Shown one piece after another: positions 60,646-64,000 of a stretch of 64,000 nucleotides of DNA (within the stretch, counting starts at the first letter, position 1; the number at the start of each line of letters is the position of its first letter). Made by a program: the position numbers and the translations under genes. Below the pieces are notes generated by a model, which saw only the letters and a program-made list of their open reading frames with translations, did not search any database and was not told the origin of the DNA. The stretch is from NCBI GenBank assembly GCA_002716385.1, contig PBAX01000022.1:372001-436000 (forward strand), read 5' to 3'. This DNA is from Phycisphaerae bacterium. GTDB lineage: Bacteria; Planctomycetota; Phycisphaerae; Phycisphaerales; SM1A02.

Positions 60646-60651
60646 TATGAT
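60646..60651 (+). promoter_or_regulatory. -10 box of the 109-residue membrane-protein gene
   Basis: TATGAT (extended by TGGG) lies 6 nt before the ATG at 60658. Transcription would begin at or within the start codon, a strong leaderless candidate. No -35. Confidence 0.45.
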
Positions 60652-60657
60652 CTGTGG

Positions 60658-60987
60658 ATGAGCGAAGGGAACCATGGAAGTGAAACAGGTCAGGGACCAA
60701 CCGGATTCGGGGGTCCGCGGATCAGGTTCGTGAATCTTGGAAGCGATCGAATGGCTCAGGCTTTCCAGATGGCCCGTGGCCAGCCCAATTGGGCCGTCCG
60801 TCTGGCCGTCCTGACATTCCTTCTGGTGGTTGGGATCCCGATCCTGCTGCTTCTGATGACGGCCGGCCTCGCGGCGTTCTTGGTCTTCATGATCATCTCG
60901 GGTTTCAACTGGCTCCTGAATCTGTTTCAGGGCAGCTCGAAACAGGATGACGGAAGACGCAACGTCAAGGTCATAAATCGCAAGTAG
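60658..60987 (+). CDS. Small membrane protein, unknown
   Basis: A 109-residue protein. A Gly-rich N-terminus (about 1-35) leads to a hydrophobic hairpin (about 50-78, LAVLTFLLVVGIPILLLLMTAGLAAFLVFMIISGF), then a basic/polar tail (QGSSKQDDGRRNVKVINRK). No family was recognised. It diverges from dnaE and converges on the aminotransferase. Confidence 0.6.
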   Translation: MSEGNHGSETGQGPTGFGGPRIRFVNLGSDRMAQAFQMARGQPNWAVRLAVLTFLLVVGIPILLLLMTAGLAAFLVFMIISGFNWLLNLFQGSSKQDDGRRNVKVINRK

Positions 60988-61001
60988 CCATCCACTGAGG
61001 T

Positions 61002-61943
61002 TCAGGCATCGTCCGAATCCGCGGTCTCCTTCTCGATCAGTTCGAGAAGATCCTCCCGCAGCTTTCGCGCCATCGGACCGACGGAACCCGATCCGATCGA
61101 ACGGCTCTCGATCTCACCACTGCCCTCTTCCGGATTCGTTCTGAATCTCAAACCCCTTACCGGAAGCAGATGCCAGCTGGAGTTGGTGAGGAACGCCTCG
61201 TCAGCAGCGAGAAGATCGTCCAGCGTCAATTCGCAAAGCTGGACTTCGACCCCCGAATCCTGAGCGCATTCGATGACGGCCTCGCGTGTGATCCCAGGCA
61301 TGACCGGAGGAATTTCATTCCCTGAAGTCTGTTCACCACGAGCCTTTGGCGTCTTCACTACACCATCCTTGACGATGAACATGTTGCTGACGCATCCACA
61401 GGTGATCTTGGCGGCCGGATCCAGCCACAACGCCTCACTGGCGCCGATCATGGCTGCCATCTGAAGGGCATGTATCCGAGGCCAGTAGTTGAGGGTCTTG
61501 TGTCCCGCCATCTGCGTCCAGGGATTGGTGCGGCCGGCGGCAATCGTAATCTCGACACCTTCCGTGAAGAAGATCGGTGGATACGGTGTCGGAGGCTGGG
61601 CGACCACCAGGACAGTTGGATCGACATGACCATCATCGCTCTGGTTGAGCATGTTCATGTTGCCACCAGTCACCGTGAGCCGGATTCTCGCTTCGTTCAG
61701 ATGACTATGGACGAGCAGACGCTCGGCGGCCTCCGCCAATGCTTCCGGTTGCAGCCTTGTCGACATCAGCAGGGATCTGGCCGACTCGGTCAAACGGTTC
61801 ATATGCTGATCGACCCGGAAGATCCGATTGTTTCGTGCATGCATGGTTTCGAAGAGTCCCACGGCATGCTGCAGTCCACTGTCGAACACAGAGATGTTCG
61901 CTTCTTTTTCGGGAACCAGTTCACCGTTCAGCCAGACATCCAT
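61002..61943 (-). CDS. Class IV PLP aminotransferase
   Basis: A 313-residue protein. The ATG at 61943 is used; an in-frame GTG at 61964 would add seven residues. Motifs of the D-amino-acid/branched-chain/4-amino-4-deoxychorismate-lyase fold: WLNGELVPEKEANISVFDSGLQHAVGLFETMHA, the PLP lysine in GHKTLNYWPRI, EALWLDPAAKITCGCVSNMFIV and PVMPGITREAVIECA. The family shares one fold, so the substrate (branched-chain amino acid, D-alanine or aminodeoxychorismate) is not decided. It follows a small membrane gene on the same strand. Confidence 0.82.
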   Translation of the reverse strand: MDVWLNGELVPEKEANISVFDSGLQHAVGLFETMHARNNRIFRVDQHMNRLTESARSLLMSTRLQPEALAEAAERLLVHSHLNEARIRLTVTGGNMNMLNQSDDGHVDPTVLVVAQPPTPYPPIFFTEGVEITIAAGRTNPWTQMAGHKTLNYWPRIHALQMAAMIGASEALWLDPAAKITCGCVSNMFIVKDGVVKTPKARGEQTSGNEIPPVMPGITREAVIECAQDSGVEVQLCELTLDDLLAADEAFLTNSSWHLLPVRGLRFRTNPEEGSGEIESRSIGSGSVGPMARKLREDLLELIEKETADSDDA

Positions 61944-61991
61944 TTGCTCATCCGTTCCTTCCACCCTTTTCCGGGCAATGAACTGGAGAGC

Positions 61992-62426
61992 TTACTCGCT
62001 TGACCAGCCTCGCACGAGTAGATCACCGCTGGCGAGCCGTTCCACCCGAAGCGTCATGGCGGTTCTCGAATCGGTGTTGATCCGAACCTCCAGGAGTCCT
62101 TCCGCGGAGGCGTCGTCGATGACCGCTGCCGACCATGATCCCTTCGATGAGGAGCAGGCCTGCTCGATGGATTTCACAACGGAATCACGTACGATCGAAT
62201 CTGCCCAGCGAATCCCCTGAGTCGGGGCGCCTCCACTGCAGATCTGATCGACCATCGATTCGATGATTCCCGCAACGAGGGCCTTTTCCGTACGGTTGCT
62301 CCATTGGGACCAGAGGAGGATCCCCATGGCGACGACAACTATCAAGAAAGGCATGAGGGAGCGTCTGCGTTCAGAGAATGAACGGCGTTCCCGGTCCTGC
62401 TCGAGCTGGGGAGTCTCAGGATTCAG
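61992..62426 (-). CDS. Small anchored protein, possibly CTG-started, unknown
   Basis: From ATG at 62354 the product is 120 residues, beginning inside a transmembrane helix (MPFLIVVVAMGILLWSQW). Upstream codons are in frame and coding-like (NPETPQLEQDRERRSFSERRRSL), back to a CTG at 62426 that overlaps the previous stop (CTGA, 62426-62423), giving 144 residues and a basic cytoplasmic N-terminus before the helix. No ATG, GTG or TTG lies between. I favour the CTG start. The rest is a mixed alpha/beta periplasmic domain of no known family. Confidence 0.55.
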   Translation of the reverse strand: MNPETPQLEQDRERRSFSERRRSLMPFLIVVVAMGILLWSQWSNRTEKALVAGIIESMVDQICSGGAPTQGIRWADSIVRDSVVKSIEQACSSSKGSWSAAVIDDASAEGLLEVRINTDSRTAMTLRVERLASGDLLVRGWSSE

Positions 62427-63319
62427 GGCATCACCACCTGATCAGCGTAGAGAACGTAGGTCGAGTGCGAAGTGAATGGCCTGTTCAGGGCCATGTCGAT
62501 GGTTCTTGTGTATGGGTAGGGAACATTCGGCCGCGCGTTCTGGATCTCGACGATCTCCGCACCGACTTGATTTCCGTTCTCGTCGAAGAAGGTGAAGGCG
62601 ACGCCGATGTTTCTGATCTGATCGGTTCCATTGAGAACACTTCCAGAAATAGTCATGCTTGAATAGTCCACTTCGCGATTTTCGGGAACACTGACGGCCT
62701 TGATCCCGCCGAATCTTGTTGGCCGGTACTGGATGGTCTTGCCATCCTCCCCTTCATACGGCGCATAGAAGAATGCCGATCGCGAGGTGTAGACGTCCTG
62801 ACCGACGGGTGCGAATCCCTTCTCGTCATACAGCTTCTCGAGATCGGATTTCTTCTTCGATTCATCGAGTTTTCTTCTCGCCTCCTGCTGCTTCTGCCTC
62901 TGCGCCTCCTCGCGAGCTCGCCTTTCACGGATCGCGGCGGCGCGTGCCTGTCGTCTTGTCTCCTCCACCACCTTCGTATACGCGGAGAAGTCCGAACCAT
63001 AGGTATCATGATCCATGATGAACTGCCTCAGATCGTCCAGTTCATTCTGCATTCCCGCGAGTGCAAGATTGGACTTGGCCAGTTCACGATTGACGGTCAT
63101 GAGTTCGATCGTCTGATCAAGCAGTTTTCGCCAGAGCACTGCGGAGTCCGTCCGCTCACCCAGGCCCGCATCACGAAGTCTCTTGATTGCCTCGGTTCGG
63201 CGATCGTCCTGTCTCACGGATGGGACATCTTCGGAATTCATGCTGGAATCCAGCTTAAGAACGGTTGTCCACGAGAGACTACTGGAGAGTAGAAGTACGG
63301 AGGCAAAGGAGATGATCAT
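62423..63319 (-). CDS. Secreted/anchored coiled-coil protein, unknown
   Basis: A 298-residue protein. N-terminal hydrophobic segment (MIISFASVLLLSSSLSWTTVLKL), then a coiled-coil region with RQARAAAIRERRAREEAQRQKQQEARRKLDESKKK (about 120-160). A C-terminal beta domain (about 180-298, ISGSVLNGTDQIRNIGVAFTFFDENGNQVGAEIVEIQNARPNVP) resembles a FxLYD/DUF3426-like Ig-like fold, a possible envelope or secretion-associated module. It overlaps the downstream small gene by 4 bp. Confidence 0.6.
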   Translation of the reverse strand: MIISFASVLLLSSSLSWTTVLKLDSSMNSEDVPSVRQDDRRTEAIKRLRDAGLGERTDSAVLWRKLLDQTIELMTVNRELAKSNLALAGMQNELDDLRQFIMDHDTYGSDFSAYTKVVEETRRQARAAAIRERRAREEAQRQKQQEARRKLDESKKKSDLEKLYDEKGFAPVGQDVYTSRSAFFYAPYEGEDGKTIQYRPTRFGGIKAVSVPENREVDYSSMTISGSVLNGTDQIRNIGVAFTFFDENGNQVGAEIVEIQNARPNVPYPYTRTIDMALNRPFTSHSTYVLYADQVVMP

Positions 63320-63406
63320 GATTGTTTGCTCACAGGTGAAATGACAGACAGCAGCAACGGCTGCGACACCAACAGTATGAACCGGAATCCAGTCCGGCCA
63401 TTGGTT

Positions 63407-63919
63407 TCACTGCGAAACCGCATCGGTGGACGTGGTGGTCGCCTTGGAAACCGGCTCTGGAGGCACGCTTCCGTTCAGATTCATCGTCTCCATGGCCGGA
63501 TCAGCCGTTGATCCTGCTTCTGCACCACGAGCTTCGTTTCGGAAACTCCGGGCACGTTCCACCAGTGCTGTCATCGATTCATCCCGTGGCTCAAGATCAA
63601 AATGCCACTCGACCTTGCTATTGGCCTGAAACGGCATGACTTCGAAAACAAGGTCGGGCCCGGGCAGATCCCAGACCGGGGCGTTGGCCTTCCTGCTGGT
63701 GAGGACCGGTTCCATACCATCGCGTTCAATCCGGATGTCGTAGGTTCCGTAATGAGTGAAATCGACGGTCAGGGGAGTACGTCCAACCTCCCGATGATTG
63801 ACCCATACAAGCGCATCTGAAGGTGTACTTGTGATCGAAAGCGTTCGTCTAACGCATCCGGCCGAAGAGACGGTAATCACGATGAACAGAAGTGGAAGAA
63901 TCGAATGTTTCATCAACAT
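63407..63919 (-). CDS. PEGA-domain lipoprotein
   Basis: A 170-residue protein. Signal ending SSAGC, so lipidated (MLMKH or MKH start). The following ~60 residues are a PEGA-type beta domain (LSITSTPSDALVWVNHREVGRTPLTVDFTHYGTYDIRIERDGMEP). A charged, less ordered tail follows. PEGA domains are surface or periplasmic beta modules often near chaperones or secretion systems. It starts 8 bp after the LptB-like stop, so it is probably in the same operon. Confidence 0.8.
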   Translation of the reverse strand: MLMKHSILPLLFIVITVSSAGCVRRTLSITSTPSDALVWVNHREVGRTPLTVDFTHYGTYDIRIERDGMEPVLTSRKANAPVWDLPGPDLVFEVMPFQANSKVEWHFDLEPRDESMTALVERARSFRNEARGAEAGSTADPAMETMNLNGSVPPEPVSKATTTSTDAVSQ

Positions 63920-63927
63920 GAGTCTAC

Positions 63928-64000
63928 CTAGTCGAACTCATCGCCGCGGAAGGTGGACGCGAGATAGGCATCCTTGACGGCAGGATCATTGATGATCTGC
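63928..64000 (-). CDS. C-terminus of an LptB-like ABC transporter ATPase (partial)
   Basis: Only the last 23 codons lie in the window, ending QIINDPAVKDAYLASTFRGDEFD. This resembles the C-terminal tail of LPS-export ABC ATPases (LptB), where a YLG..F motif ends the chain. The rest is beyond the window, so this is a tentative call. It immediately precedes the PEGA lipoprotein (8-bp gap). Confidence 0.55.
   Translation of the reverse strand, partial: QIINDPAVKDAYLASTFRGDEFD

Overview
The window reads as a chromosomal segment of a free-living, probably marine, Planctomycetota bacterium of the Phycisphaerae type. The support is indirect: an RNA-polymerase alpha-CTD fused to TPR repeats, a long MoxR/DUF58/VWA gene train ending in an alpha/alpha-toroid protein and an NPCBM-like protein, many lipoproteins with short lipoboxes, and Gram-negative envelope parts (TolC, HlyD, an LptB-like end). 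No rRNA, integrase, transposase, CRISPR array or prophage was seen. The largest gaps are 285 bp (55190-55475) and 268 bp (12854-13121), so no gene-free stretch exceeds 300 bp.

Layout. 1-8500: alpha-CTD/TPR protein (partial), ChaN-like lipoprotein, TsaC/Sua5, a TolC lipoprotein, an SH3-like secreted protein, tRNA-Ala(UGC), two tiny membrane proteins, a DEDD exonuclease, RsmJ and a Dabb lipoprotein. 8500-14000: methyltransferase, long-chain polyprenyl diphosphate synthase, MBL-fold hydrolase, DnaA and MutM. 14109-27212: a 13.1-kb same-strand train (MoxR ATPase, DUF58, BatA-like, VWA/amidotransferase-like, a 1403-residue coiled-coil protein, toroid protein, NPCBM-like protein), mostly overlapping or tightly spaced. 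27177-38120: TrpD, Lgt, exported methyltransferase, HolB, ComEC, sugar dehydrogenase, VKOR-DsbA-DsbA fusion and ArgS. 38226-49200: B12-domain/MeaB GTPase fusion, APC-USP-USP permease, PrpD, FBPase, thiolase, Nramp-like transporter, fungal-type cytosine deaminase, lipoprotein and UbiX. 49160-64000: HlyD-TolC pair, orphan beta-class DNA methyltransferase with a phosphoesterase and TsaB, pseudo-receiver/GAF protein, DnaE, class IV aminotransferase, small envelope proteins, a PEGA lipoprotein and the end of an LptB-like ATPase.

Genes that work together. TsaC/Sua5 and TsaB are both t6A tRNA-modification enzymes. DnaA, DnaE and HolB are replication proteins. PrpD, the B12/GTPase fusion and thiolase suggest short-chain acyl-CoA or propionate use, with FBPase for gluconeogenesis. 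Polyprenyl synthase and UbiX fit quinone synthesis. The best candidate for a poorly described system is the MoxR-VWA train. Its core resembles the 'aerotolerance' (Bat) module, but the four distal genes differ from the classic set.

Expression signals. Several genes have a TATAAT-like hexamer only 6-12 nt before the start codon and no Shine-Dalgarno sequence, suggesting leaderless mRNAs. Other genes have good Shine-Dalgarno sites or ATGA stop/start overlaps, so both initiation modes probably coexist. All functional calls come from reading motifs; no database search was run.
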